A stretch of 64,000 nt of DNA from assembly GCF_029714205.1 (NCBI RefSeq), contig NZ_CP121648.1:5281001-5345000 (forward strand), given 5' to 3'. Source of the DNA: Methylobacterium sp. CB376. Its GTDB lineage: Bacteria > Pseudomonadota > Alphaproteobacteria > Rhizobiales > Beijerinckiaceae. Below the pieces are notes generated by a model that was not told the DNA's origin, did no database searches, and saw only the letters and a list, made by a program, of their open reading frames with translations. This document shows, piece by piece, positions 1 to 7,668 of this stretch. Numbering within the stretch: position 1 is the first letter of the stretch; each line of letters begins with the position of its first letter. A program made the position numbers and the translations under genes.

Positions 1-1
1 G

Positions 2-190
2 AAGCAGGTCACGGGCGGCTTCGCGGCCGGCTTCGTCCTCTACGCAGCCTTCGCGGCCGCGGTGCTCGGCTGCCTGGCGCTGTGGTCGCGCCGGTGGGTC
101 GGACGCTGGGTCGGCCCGCGCGGCAAGGTGCTGAGCGCCGAGCCCGCGCGGGAGGGCGGCGTCCTGGCGGCGGGCGCCCAGCGCGCCTGA
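2..190 (+). CDS. C-terminal end of an MFS transporter, possibly nitrate/nitrite type (partial)
   Basis: Only the last 62 codons are inside the window; the reading frame enters at base 2 and stops with TGA at 188-190. The peptide has one hydrophobic helix (about residues 5-27, rich in Ala, Phe and Leu) followed by a basic segment containing SRRWVGRWVG, as expected for the last membrane helix and cytoplasmic tail of a 12-helix carrier. The short tail with a Trp/Arg-rich end resembles the close of NarK/NasA-type nitrate/nitrite carriers, but too little is present to be sure of substrate. It ends 63 bases before the convergent glutathione transferase gene. Confidence 0.55.
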   Translation, partial: KQVTGGFAAGFVLYAAFAAAVLGCLALWSRRWVGRWVGPRGKVLSAEPAREGGVLAAGAQRA

Positions 191-253
191 TGCCCGGGAC
201 GGCGCGCGGGACCACCCCGCCGGGCGCGGCCCGGCGCCGGGCGGGGCGAGGGC

Positions 254-889
254 TCAGGCGGCCTGCGCGGCGGCGAGGGCCGCGTCCCTCTCGCGCACCC
301 GCGCCACGGCCGGGCGCGCCTGGTGGCGCGCCACGTAGGCGGCGATCTCCGGCGTCTCGGGCACGAATCCGAACATCGTCGTCCAGGTGAGCGCCGCCCC
401 CCAGAGGATGTCGGCGGCCGTGAAGCGCTCGCCCAGGAGGTAGGGCCCCTGGCGGAGCTGGTCGTTCACCACCGCGAGCGCGGCCTCGTAGCTGCCGTAG
501 GGCAGCATCGCGCGGACGGACTCGTCCGAGGCGAGCCCGCGCGCCTTGTCGACCACCGCCGGTTCGAAGCTGCTGCCGTAATAGACCATCCAGCGCAGGT
601 AGGGTCCGCGCAGGGGATCGCCGATCGCCGGGGCGAGGCCCGCCTCCGGGAAGGCGTCGGCGAGGTACAGGAACACCGCGACCTGCTCGGTGACCAGCGC
701 GCCGCGATGACGGATGGCCGGGACCTTCCCCATCGGATTGACCGCCAGGTAGGCCGGCTGCCGGTTCTCCCCCGCCTTCATGTTGAGCACCTGGAGGTCG
801 TAGGGGGCGCCCAGCTCCTCCAGCAGCAGCAGGGCGCTCGACGAGCGCGTGTTCGGCGAGTGGTAGAGCGTGACGCGGTCCGCATTCAT
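254..889 (-). CDS. Glutathione S-transferase family protein
   Basis: The 211-residue product has the two-domain GST layout: an N-terminal thioredoxin fold (about 1-80) with the segment [19 protein letters not shown], then [10 protein letters not shown] with the cis-proline loop and [12 protein letters not shown], followed by an all-helical C-terminal domain ending in [10 protein letters not shown]. It would be a soluble enzyme conjugating or isomerising electrophiles with glutathione; the substrate cannot be read from the sequence. An upstream in-frame ATG would add 67 Arg/Pro-rich residues unlike any GST, so the ATG at 889 is chosen; it is preceded by AAGGAGG at a good distance. The gene diverges from rpsB, with 297 bases between the two starts. 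Confidence 0.9.
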   Translation of the reverse strand: MNADRVTLYHSPNTRSSSALLLLEELGAPYDLQVLNMKAGENRQPAYLAVNPMGKVPAIRHRGALVTEQVAVFLYLADAFPEAGLAPAIGDPLRGPYLRWMVYYGSSFEPAVVDKARGLASDESVRAMLPYGSYEAALAVVNDQLRQGPYLLGERFTAADILWGAALTWTTMFGFVPETPEIAAYVARHQARPAVARVRERDAALAAAQAA

Positions 890-1186
890 GCAGGCATCCT
901 CCTTGGCTCCGTGCCGCGGGCTCCGTGCCGCGCGGCCGCGGCCCCTTGCCGGGGACGGGCGTGGCGGCGCGCCGGAGCGCGAGCGGCCCCGATTCGGGGC
1001 CGAGGCCACGCTCGGGCGACCGGCCGGCCGGATCAAGGGGTCGCCTTGCCTTTCGGAACCCGATCCGATAAAGCGCCCGCCATCCCACACGCGGAGCCGG
1101 CCTCATGCCTGAATGAGGCGTTTCCGGTGGCCGGCACTCGGCCGGCTGCTTCCTCCGCGGCGGATCGAACCGGAGCATTGAGACCC

Positions 1187-2236
1187 ATGGCCCTTCCCGA
1201 TTTCTCGATGCGTCAGCTCCTCGAAGCCGGCGCCCATTTCGGCCACCAGTCGCACCGCTGGAACCCGAAGATGCAGCCCTTCATCTTCGGCACCCGCAAC
1301 AACATCCACATCATCGACCTCGCCCAGACCGTGCCGGCGCTCTACCAGGCGCTGCAGGCGGTGAGCGACACCGTCGCCAAGGGCGGCCGGGTGCTGTTCG
1401 TCGGCACCAAGCGCCAGGCCGCGGACGTGGTGGCGGATTCCGCGCGCCGCTCGGCCCAGTACTTCGTGAATTCCCGCTGGCTCGGCGGCACGCTCACCAA
1501 CTGGAAGACCATCTCGGGCTCGATCCAGCGCCTGCGCAAGGTCGACGAGGTCCTGGCCGGCGGCGGCCAGGGCCTCACCAAGAAGGAGCGCCTGATGCTG
1601 TCCCGCGAGAAGGACAAGCTCGAGAAGGCGCTCGGCGGCATCAAGGACATGGGCGGCGTGCCCGACCTGCTGTTCGTGATCGACACCAACAAGGAGCAGC
1701 TGGCGATCAAGGAGGCCAAGCGCCTCGGGATCCCGGTCGCCGCCATCGTCGACACCAACTGCGACCCGGACGGCATCACCTACGTGGTCCCGGCCAACGA
1801 CGACGCGGGCCGCGCGATCGCGCTCTACTGCGACCTCATCGCCCGCGCGGCGATCGACGGCATCTCCCGCGGCCAGGGCGCGCTCGGCCTCGACATCGGT
1901 GCCTCGGAGGAGCCGGTCGCCGAGGAACTGCCGGCCAACCTCAACGAGCCGGAGGTGGCGCAGGTCGACATCAGCGAGCCCTACGTGGGCGAGCCCTTCG
2001 AGCTGCTCGCCGCCCCGCGCGGCGCGCCCGACGACCTGACCAAGCTCACGGGCGTCGGCCCGCAGCTCGTCCAGAAGCTCAACGACGCCGGCATCTACCA
2101 CTACTGGCAGATCGCCGCGATGGCGCCCGAGGACGTGGCCAAGGTCGATGCCGAGCTGAAGCTCAACGGCCGCATCGCGCGCGACGGCTGGATCAACCAG
2201 GCCCGCGCCTTCGTGGAGGCCGCCGCGGCCGCGTGA
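1187..2236 (+). CDS. rpsB: 30S ribosomal protein S2 with C-terminal helix-hairpin-helix extension
   Basis: The 349-residue protein begins [21 protein letters not shown], a classic S2 start, and contains the S2 landmarks [12 protein letters not shown] and [13 protein letters not shown]2 binds the head of the small subunit. Residues after about 235 form an acidic linker and then a domain with [16 protein letters not shown] and WINQARAFV, a helix-hairpin-helix-like tail known from alphaproteobacterial S2 and absent from the 241-residue E. coli protein. The frame is open far upstream, but the conserved start fixes the ATG at 1187. It is followed by a hairpin and then tsf, the usual rpsB-tsf order. 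A short duplication spans its stop codon. The 890-1186 leader should hold the promoter, but I see only weak -35/-10 matches (TTGCCT and GATAAA near 1046-1072). Confidence 0.98.
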   Translation: MALPDFSMRQLLEAGAHFGHQSHRWNPKMQPFIFGTRNNIHIIDLAQTVPALYQALQAVSDTVAKGGRVLFVGTKRQAADVVADSARRSAQYFVNSRWLGGTLTNWKTISGSIQRLRKVDEVLAGGGQGLTKKERLMLSREKDKLEKALGGIKDMGGVPDLLFVIDTNKEQLAIKEAKRLGIPVAAIVDTNCDPDGITYVVPANDDAGRAIALYCDLIARAAIDGISRGQGALGLDIGASEEPVAEELPANLNEPEVAQVDISEPYVGEPFELLAAPRGAPDDLTKLTGVGPQLVQKLNDAGIYHYWQIAAMAPEDVAKVDAELKLNGRIARDGWINQARAFVEAAAAA

Positions 2237-2262
2237 GCGGCCGGCCCGCGTGAGCGGCCGGC
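2231..2262. repeat. 15-bp direct repeat across the rpsB stop codon
   Basis: The sequence GCGTGAGCGGCCGGC occurs at 2231-2245 and again at 2248-2262, a 17-bp period. The first copy contains the rpsB TGA; the second puts a TGA in another frame. It looks like a slippage or duplication scar. Confidence 0.85.
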
Positions 2263-2305
2263 GCCTCGGCGCCTGGCCGCGCCGGCACAGCGTTGACGAC
2301 AGATC

Positions 2306-2332
2306 AGCCCGGCGCTGCATCAGCGCCGGGCT
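2306..2332 (+). terminator. Hairpin between rpsB and tsf, terminator or attenuator
   Basis: AGCCCGGCGCTG and its exact complement are separated by CAT, giving a 12-bp stem with a 3-base loop, followed by CCCTTTAT. The short pyrimidine tail makes it a plausible partial terminator. It would make rpsB transcription exceed tsf, or protect the 3' end of an rpsB-only transcript. Confidence 0.7.
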
Positions 2333-2366
2333 CCCTTTATCCGGTTGAGTGGAAAGGACACGTCCG

Positions 2367-3290
2367 ATGGCCAACATCACGGCAGCGATGGTCAAGGACC
2401 TGCGCGAGAAGACCGGCGCGGGCATGATGGATTGCAAGTCCGCCCTGAACGAGACGGCGGGCGACATCGAGGCCGCGGTCGACTGGCTGCGCAAGAAGGG
2501 TCTGGCCAAGGCCGCCAAGAAGGCCGGCCGCGTCGCCGCCGAGGGCCTGGTGGCCGTCGAATCGGCCGGCCGTCACGCCGCCCTCGTCGAGGTGAATTCC
2601 GAGACCGATTTCGTCGCCCGCAACGACGGCTTCCAGGCCTTCGTGCGCGAGGCCGCCAAGGTCGCGCTCAACAGCCAGGGCAATGTCGAGTCGCTGGAGG
2701 CCGCGCATTTCCCGGGCTCGCAGACCACGGTCAAGGACCGCCTGCAGGAACTCATCGCCACGATCGGCGAGAACATGACCCTGCGCCGCGTGGCGACGCT
2801 CGCCGTGTCGCAGGGCGTGATCGCCACCTACGTGCACGGCCAGGTGAGCGAGGGCCTCGGCAAGATCGGCGTGCTGGTCGCGCTCGAATCCGCCGGCAAC
2901 GTCGAGTTCCTGTCGACGCTCGGCCGCCAGATCGCCATGCACGTCGCCGCCACGAACCCGCTGGCGCTCGACGCCTCGGGCATCGACCCGGCCACGGTGG
3001 AGCGCGAGAGCGCCATCCTGCGCGAGAAGAACGCCGGCAAGCCCGATCACGTGCTGGCCAAGATCGTCGAGAGCGGCCTGAAGAGCTACTACAAGGAGGT
3101 CACCCTCCTGGACCAGCCCTTCGTGCACGACACCTCCAAGACGGTGTCTCAGGTGCTGAAGGAGGCCGAGGGCAAGGCCGGCGGCCCGGTCAAGCTCGCC
3201 GCCTTCGTGCGCTACGCCCTCGGCGAGGGCATCGAGAAGGAGGAGGGCCCGGACTTCGCCAGCGAGGTCGCGGCCGCCGTCAAGGGCTGA
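2367..3290 (+). CDS. tsf: Translation elongation factor Ts
   Basis: EF-Ts is the guanine nucleotide exchange factor that recycles EF-Tu-GDP. The 307-residue product starts [20 protein letters not shown] with the N-terminal UBA-like module and the EF-Ts signature [12 protein letters not shown], then [11 protein letters not shown], the segment that contacts EF-Tu, in the core domain. The length matches alphaproteobacterial EF-Ts. The in-frame ATG 18 bases upstream is discarded because the conserved start is at 2367, with GGAAAGGA upstream. It forms the rpsB-tsf operon and is closed by a GC-rich hairpin at 3321-3345. Confidence 0.98.
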   Translation: MANITAAMVKDLREKTGAGMMDCKSALNETAGDIEAAVDWLRKKGLAKAAKKAGRVAAEGLVAVESAGRHAALVEVNSETDFVARNDGFQAFVREAAKVALNSQGNVESLEAAHFPGSQTTVKDRLQELIATIGENMTLRRVATLAVSQGVIATYVHGQVSEGLGKIGVLVALESAGNVEFLSTLGRQIAMHVAATNPLALDASGIDPATVERESAILREKNAGKPDHVLAKIVESGLKSYYKEVTLLDQPFVHDTSKTVSQVLKEAEGKAGGPVKLAAFVRYALGEGIEKEEGPDFASEVAAAVKG

Positions 3291-3320
3291 CGCCCTCCCC
3301 ATCGCCGGATCGTTCCGGGC

Positions 3321-3345
3321 CGGAGCGGGCCGCGCGCCCGCTCCG
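3321..3345 (+). terminator. GC-rich hairpin after tsf
   Basis: CGGAGCGGGC and its exact complement are separated by five bases, giving a 10-bp stem followed by ACCCTTGTCGTCT. It lies in the 84-base gap between tsf and the convergent cupin gene, so it may stop transcription from both sides. There is no clean U-tract. Confidence 0.55.
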
Positions 3346-3374
3346 ACCCTTGTCGTCTCGGGACCGGGCTCGGC

Positions 3375-3923
3375 TCAGCGGGCCCGCGACGGATCGATGA
3401 CCAGGAGGTAGTCGCAGGGCTCCGCGGCGGGGTTGGCGAAGGCGTGGCCGGCATCGGCCTCGAAGTAGAGGCTGTCCCCCGCCTCCATCTCGACCGTGCG
3501 CTCCCCGATCGTCACGCGAAGCCGCCCGCCGAGCACGTGGACGTATTCCGAGACGCCGCGGCGATGGGCCACGAACTCGCCGGTCCGGGCCCCGGGCGGC
3601 AGGGTGTTGCGCACCCAGTCGATGCCGCGCCCCGGCAGGACCGGCGAGAGGATGCGGCGCGTGAGGCCCGAACTCTCGTCGCGCAGCACGGGCTGGCGGG
3701 CCGCCTTGATCAGCAGCACCTCCTGCTCCGTCGCGGGCACCATCAGGCGCGCCGCCGTCACCCCGAGCGCCTCGGCGAGGCGCGAGAGCACGACGGTCGA
3801 GGGCACCGCCTCGAGGGAGAGGCCGAGCTCCCGCCTGCGGCGTCGGATCTCCTCCGAGATGTGGACCTGGGTCGGGGTCGGGCCCGGGGCCGCCTCCTCG
3901 GGCGGTGTCTCGTTCTGCCCCAT
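3375..3923 (-). CDS. XRE-cupin family protein with a truncated DNA-binding domain
   Basis: The C-terminal two thirds (about 95-182) form a cupin domain: PGARTGEFVAHRRGVSEYVHVLGGRLRV, then EMEAGDSLYFEADAGHAFANP, as in small-molecule-sensing XRE-cupin regulators. The N-terminal part begins as an XRE helix-turn-helix (EEIRRRRRELGLSLEAV) but runs directly into PSTVVLSRLAEALGVTAARLM, which normally follows the recognition helix. About 20 residues, holding HTH helices 2 and 3, are missing in frame. The family normally represses or activates a neighbouring operon, here presumably the divergent transporter/MOSC/reductase genes, but this copy may no longer bind DNA. The total length of 182 is slightly short for the family. 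Confidence 0.8.
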   Translation of the reverse strand: MGQNETPPEEAAPGPTPTQVHISEEIRRRRRELGLSLEAVPSTVVLSRLAEALGVTAARLMVPATEQEVLLIKAARQPVLRDESSGLTRRILSPVLPGRGIDWVRNTLPPGARTGEFVAHRRGVSEYVHVLGGRLRVTIGERTVEMEAGDSLYFEADAGHAFANPAAEPCDYLLVIDPSRAR

Positions 3924-4067
3924 CCTCGTCCCACCTCCCGTCCGGCCGGCCTCGCGGCACGCGCAATCCCCTCCGCCGCCCGGAGGCGCCCGTCAACCGG
4001 GGCTGTGGCACGCCGCTTGCCTCCACTGTGGTGGAAATTCCTCCAAGGCAGTGGATGGGATTGGGCC

Positions 4068-5396
4068 ATGGTCGATGCAGCACCCCCGATCGAGTCCGGG
4101 GCACCTCAGCTGGCCGGGGCCGTGCCGTCGGCCGATCGCCGGCAGATCGTCTGGTCGAGCGTGATCGGCACCACGGTCGAGTGGTACGACTTCCTGATCT
4201 ACGGGACCGCGAGCGCGCTCGTCTTCAACAAGCTTTTCTTCCCGAGCTTCGACCCGCTGGTCGGCACGGTGGCGGCCTTCGGCTCCTACGCGGTCGGCTT
4301 CCTGGCGCGGCCGCTCGGCGGGATCATCTTCGGGCATTTCGGCGACCGGCTCGGCCGCAAGGCGATGCTCTCGCTCACCATCATCATCATGGGCCTCGGC
4401 ACCTTCCTGATCGGCTGCCTGCCGACCTACGCGCAGGCGGGCCTCCTCGCCCCGGTCCTGCTCGTGGCCCTGCGCCTCGTGCAGGGGATCGGCATCGGCG
4501 GCGAATGGGGCGGCGCCGTCCTGATGGTGGTGGAGACCGTGCCCGCCGAGCGGCGGGGCCTGTTCGGCAGCATCGTCCAGCTCGGCTACCCGCTCGGCGT
4601 CATCACCTCGACCGGCGCCTTCGCGCTGACCGGCCTGATGCCGGAGGCGGATTTCCTCGCCTGGGGCTGGCGCCTGCCCTTCCTGGGCAGCCTGCCGCTG
4701 ATCGTCGTCGGGCTGTTCATCCGCCTGCGCCTGCACGAGACGCCCTCCTTCCGGCGGATCAAGAGCCGGGACGCGGTCGCCCGCCTGCCCGTCCTGGAGA
4801 TCCTGACCGCGCATCCGCGCACCTTCGCGACGGCGGTCGGGCTCAAGCTCTCGGAGATCGCCTATGTCAGCGTCGTCACGGTGTTCGGCATCGCCTACGT
4901 CACCGGCCAGCTCGGCCTGCCGCGCAGCGTCATCCTGAACGGGATCCTGGTGGCGGCCATCATCGAGCTGTTCACCCTGCCGGCCTTCGGCTGGCTCTCG
5001 GACCGCTACGGGCGAAGGAGCCCGTTCGTCGCGGCCTGCCTGTTCTCCATCGCCTTCGCGTTCCCGCTGTTCTGGCTCCTCGGCACCCGCGACCCGCTGG
5101 TCATCAGCCTGACGGTGGCGGTGGCCGTGAGCTTCGGCCAGGGCATCATGTTCGGCACCGGGGCGGCCTGGATGTCGGAGCTCTTCGACGCGCGCCTGCG
5201 CTACAGCGGGGCCTCCCTGGGCTTCCAGGTCGGGGCAGCCCTGAGCGGCGGCTTCACGCCGCTGATCTGCGCGGCCCTGCTGGGCGGGAGCGGCGGCGCG
5301 ACCTGGCCGATCTCGGTCTACCTCGTCGTCCTCGCCAGCGTGACGCTCGCGGCGGCCCTGATCGCCCCGGAGACGGCCCGCCGCCCGATCGACTGA
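4068..5396 (+). CDS. MFS transporter, metabolite:H+ symporter (MHS) family
   Basis: This 442-residue membrane protein has 12 hydrophobic segments and the MHS signature near the N-terminus: GTTVEWYDFLIYG, then GFLARPLGGIIFGHFGDRLGRKAML with the MFS motif between helices 2 and 3, and GIGIGGEWGGAVL. The loop between helices 8 and 9 has DRYGRRSP. MHS carriers (ShiA, KgtP, ProP, citrate relatives) import organic acids or osmolytes with protons; the substrate cannot be named. The start at 4068 is chosen because residues before it in the open frame are not transporter-like. It is the first gene of a run with the MOSC protein and the flavoprotein. Its 144-base upstream region holds short inverted repeats (CCACTG at 4023 and CAGTGG at 4049). 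Confidence 0.9.
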   Translation: MVDAAPPIESGAPQLAGAVPSADRRQIVWSSVIGTTVEWYDFLIYGTASALVFNKLFFPSFDPLVGTVAAFGSYAVGFLARPLGGIIFGHFGDRLGRKAMLSLTIIIMGLGTFLIGCLPTYAQAGLLAPVLLVALRLVQGIGIGGEWGGAVLMVVETVPAERRGLFGSIVQLGYPLGVITSTGAFALTGLMPEADFLAWGWRLPFLGSLPLIVVGLFIRLRLHETPSFRRIKSRDAVARLPVLEILTAHPRTFATAVGLKLSEIAYVSVVTVFGIAYVTGQLGLPRSVILNGILVAAIIELFTLPAFGWLSDRYGRRSPFVAACLFSIAFAFPLFWLLGTRDPLVISLTVAVAVSFGQGIMFGTGAAWMSELFDARLRYSGASLGFQVGAALSGGFTPLICAALLGGSGGATWPISVYLVVLASVTLAAALIAPETARRPID

Positions 5397-5409
5397 GCGA
5401 CGGCCCGCC
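5372..5409. repeat. 11-bp direct repeat flanking the MHS transporter stop codon
   Basis: GACGGCCCGCC occurs at 5372-5382 inside the gene and at 5399-5409 just after its TGA. It is a short exact match and could be chance in GC-rich DNA. Confidence 0.45.
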
Positions 5410-5430
5410 CCCGTCCGGAGATGAACCCGC

Positions 5431-6000
5431 ATGACCGAGATGCCCGCGCCTCGCATGATCCCGGCCCTCGCGCACCCGGCCGGCGCCGCCGCCGCGGAGG
5501 TCCCGGGCGGCGCGACCGGGTGGAGCGGCCGCCTGCTCCACATCCACGTCGCCCCGGCCGCGAGCTACGAGATGGAGGAGCGCGCCGAGGCCCTCTGCGT
5601 GGCCGGCCGCGGCATCGAGGGCGACCGCTACTTCGCCGGCATCGGCACCTACTCGGCCAAGCCCGACGTGCGCGAGGTCACCCTGATCGAGCAGGAGGCC
5701 CTCGACGCCCTCGCCCGCAACGACCCGCCGCTTCAGGGCGGGCCCCTCCGCCTCGCGCCGGGCGACCACCGGCGCAATCTCACGGTCGTCGGGGTGCCGC
5801 TCAACCACCTGGTCGGCCGGCGCTTCCGGGTCGGCGAGGTGATCCTGTGCGGGGGTCGGCTCAACTTCCCGTGCAAGTACCTGGAGGAATTGCTCGGCAT
5901 GCCCGTCTACCTGCCGCTCTTCAACCGCTCCGGCCTCAATTGCGGCATCGAGCGGGGCGGCCTCATCCGGCCGGGCGACCCGGTCGCGCTCCTGGATTGA
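5431..6000 (+). CDS. MOSC domain-containing protein
   Basis: The 189-residue product is a stand-alone MOSC (molybdenum cofactor sulfurase C-terminal) domain. Visible landmarks are GIEGDRYFAGIGTYS, REVTLIEQEALDAL, LAPGDHRRNLTVVGVPLNHLVGRRF, GEVILCGGRLNFPCKYLEELLG and NRSGLNCGI. MOSC proteins bind molybdenum cofactor or carry sulfur or N-hydroxyl chemistry through a conserved Cys. The gene starts 34 bases after the transporter and ends four bases before the flavoprotein, whose GTG start would be translationally coupled. MOSC proteins beside 2Fe-2S flavoreductases suggest an N-hydroxyl or related reductase function, but this is inference. Confidence 0.85.
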   Translation: MTEMPAPRMIPALAHPAGAAAAEVPGGATGWSGRLLHIHVAPAASYEMEERAEALCVAGRGIEGDRYFAGIGTYSAKPDVREVTLIEQEALDALARNDPPLQGGPLRLAPGDHRRNLTVVGVPLNHLVGRRFRVGEVILCGGRLNFPCKYLEELLGMPVYLPLFNRSGLNCGIERGGLIRPGDPVALLD

Positions 6001-6004
6001 GCCG

Positions 6005-6952
6005 GTGACCGCTCGCCTAATCATGAAGCTGCGGGTCGCGACGGCGGAGGCGGCGACGCCGCAGGTGCGGCGGGTCGTCCTCGTCCACCCCCGGCGCCCG
6101 GACCTGCCGGCCTGGGAGGCCGGCGCCCACGTCGCGCTCCACCTCCCGGACGGGCGGGTGCGGGCCTACTCGCTCTGCGGCGACCCGGCGGATCGGAGCC
6201 GCTACGAGATCGCGATCAAGCGGGAGGAGGCCGGCCGGGGCGGGTCGGTCTGGGCGCACGACGCGCTGCGGCCAGGCGCGATCGTGCCCGTCGCCGCCCC
6301 GCGCAGCGCCTTCCGCCTGGCCGGGGAGGCGCGCCACCACGTCCTCGTCGGCGGCGGCATCGGCGTGACCCCGCTGCTCGCGATGGCCCGGACGCTCGCG
6401 GCCGAGGGCGCAGACTTCGCGCTGCACCTGTGCGCCCGGTCGGCCGGGGCGGCCCCGCTCCTGGGGGAGGCCGAGGCGGTCTGCGGCGGGCGCCTGCGGC
6501 GCTGGTTCTCCGCCGAGGGCCGGCGCTTCGACCCCGCCGTCCTGGCGGAGCGCCGGGAGGGCTCGCACCTCTACCTGTGCGGCCCGGAGAGCCTGATCGA
6601 GGCGGCGCGCCGCGCCGCCGCGGCTCACGGCTGGCCGCCCGCCTCGGTGCACGTGGAGCGCTTCGCCCCCGCGGCCGAGGACCGGGCGGCGGAGGAACCC
6701 TTCGTCGCGGTGATCGGCTCCACCGGGCAGGAGATCGAGGTGCCGGCCGGCCTCTCGCTCCTCGCGGCGCTGCGGGCACGGGGATTCTCCCTGCCCTCAT
6801 CCTGCGAGACAGGCCTGTGCGGCGCCTGCGCCTGCGGGTATCGCGAGGGGACCGTCCTGCACCGCGACGCGGCGCTGTCGCCCGCCGCGCGGACGGCGCA
6901 GCTCACGCCCTGCGTCTCCCGGGCCCGGGGCCGCGTCGTGCTCGCTCTGTGA
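6005..6952 (+). CDS. PDR/VanB-type ferredoxin reductase (FMN, NAD and 2Fe-2S domains)
   Basis: This 315-residue protein has the phthalate dioxygenase reductase order: flavin-binding beta barrel with RAYSL (residues 53-57), NAD-binding domain with GGGIGVTP (116-123) and a CGPESLIEAARRAA segment, then a C-terminal plant-type 2Fe-2S ferredoxin with Cys267, Cys272, Cys275 and Cys303 in the C-x4-C-x2-C...C pattern. It passes electrons from NAD(P)H to a partner. No oxygenase subunit lies next to it, so the partner may be the upstream MOSC protein or a distant oxygenase. The start is GTG at 6005, four bases after the MOSC gene; an ATG at 6023 is an alternative. Confidence 0.92.
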   Translation: MTARLIMKLRVATAEAATPQVRRVVLVHPRRPDLPAWEAGAHVALHLPDGRVRAYSLCGDPADRSRYEIAIKREEAGRGGSVWAHDALRPGAIVPVAAPRSAFRLAGEARHHVLVGGGIGVTPLLAMARTLAAEGADFALHLCARSAGAAPLLGEAEAVCGGRLRRWFSAEGRRFDPAVLAERREGSHLYLCGPESLIEAARRAAAAHGWPPASVHVERFAPAAEDRAAEEPFVAVIGSTGQEIEVPAGLSLLAALRARGFSLPSSCETGLCGACACGYREGTVLHRDAALSPAARTAQLTPCVSRARGRVVLAL

Positions 6953-6954
6953 CG

Positions 6955-6984
6955 CGGCGGGCCCGGCGCGCCGCCTGCCCGCCG
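6955..6984. terminator. Possible bidirectional hairpin between convergent genes
   Basis: CGGCGGGC at 6955-6962 and GCCCGCCG at 6977-6984 can form an 8-bp stem over a GC-rich loop that itself contains GGCGCGCC. It fills the gap between the reductase and the convergent small gene. There is no U-tract. Confidence 0.35.
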
Positions 6985-7203
6985 TCAGCGCGCCGTGTCC
7001 GACAGGAGCCGTTGCAGGCCGCGCTGGTCGAGGCCGGCCGGCCTGCGGCGGGCCGGCAGCGCGCCCGTCGTCGCCGGGTCGCGGATCGTCGCGGCGAGGG
7101 CCGGTCCCTTCGGCTCCTCCCGCCGCGCCGCCCAGTGGGCGGCGAGGGACAGCCCCGTGATCACCAGCATCGCCTTGATACCGCCGGTCAGGAGGCGCCA
7201 CAT
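6985..7203 (-). CDS. Small single-span membrane protein, function unknown
   Basis: The 72-residue product has one N-terminal hydrophobic stretch (GGIKAMLVITGLSLAAHWAA, about residues 7-26) followed by a basic soluble tail. No family is recognised. It sits between the flavoprotein operon and a dispersed repeat. Codon use is normal for the genome, and a membrane anchor plus charged tail is typical of real small inner-membrane proteins, but coding status rests only on that. Confidence 0.5.
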   Translation of the reverse strand: MWRLLTGGIKAMLVITGLSLAAHWAARREEPKGPALAATIRDPATTGALPARRRPAGLDQRGLQRLLSDTAR

Positions 7204-7668
7204 CGCCGGGATCTCGCCATCGCGTCAGAGTGGCGCCCACCTTAGGCCGCGGGCGTTAACAAGCGGGTCATCCGGCATCCGGTTGATCGCTTCGCCATCT
7301 CGCATTTCGGCGATGCGGATGTCGGCTCCGCTCAGGCGCCGCGCGGGCTCGTGATCCGGGATCCGCTCGATCGAGCGGATCCCGCATCAATCCGCCGGAG
7401 AGAGGTGGGCCATGCGCCAGGGTAGCGGTTCCTGTTCCCCGAACCCGTGACGCTCCTGCGACTACTCGGCCCACTGAGCCTCACAGGCAAGGTTGCAGAG
7501 AACTGGTCCGCACCGTCCCGTCGTCGCCGGCCCTCCCACCGCGCGGCCCAGACGGGTTCCGGAAGCCTCCGGGCGCGCTGGCGGTCAGGACGGCCCGTGT
7601 AGCAGACCCCGGGCCCGGAGCAACAGGAATGGTCGCGCTCGCCTGCGTCGAAACGTGGCGGTCGCGTC
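7204..7668. other. Non-coding gap with a dispersed repeat
   Basis: This gap between the small membrane gene and cheR holds a dispersed palindromic element at 7268-7389. In the remaining bases I see no convincing ORF or RNA. Small ORFs that can be drawn here read through the repeat. Confidence 0.6.
7268..7389 (-). repeat. Dispersed palindromic element, copy A
   Basis: Read on the minus strand it has the family layout: a hairpin of 19-base arms (7352-7389, one mismatch, with GGGATCCGCTCGA and its complement meeting at the centre), then GCGCGGCGCCTGAGCGGAGCC, then a GACATCCG...CGGATG inverted pair. It is the most regular copy in the window but lies about 280 bases beyond cheR, not at a stop codon. 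Confidence 0.8.

Noticed and set aside
7268..7474. Short ORFs reading through the palindromic elements (peptides such as MRMSASLRRRAG)
   Set aside because: The same peptide fragments recur at every element copy in different frames, so they reflect the repeat DNA, not conserved proteins.
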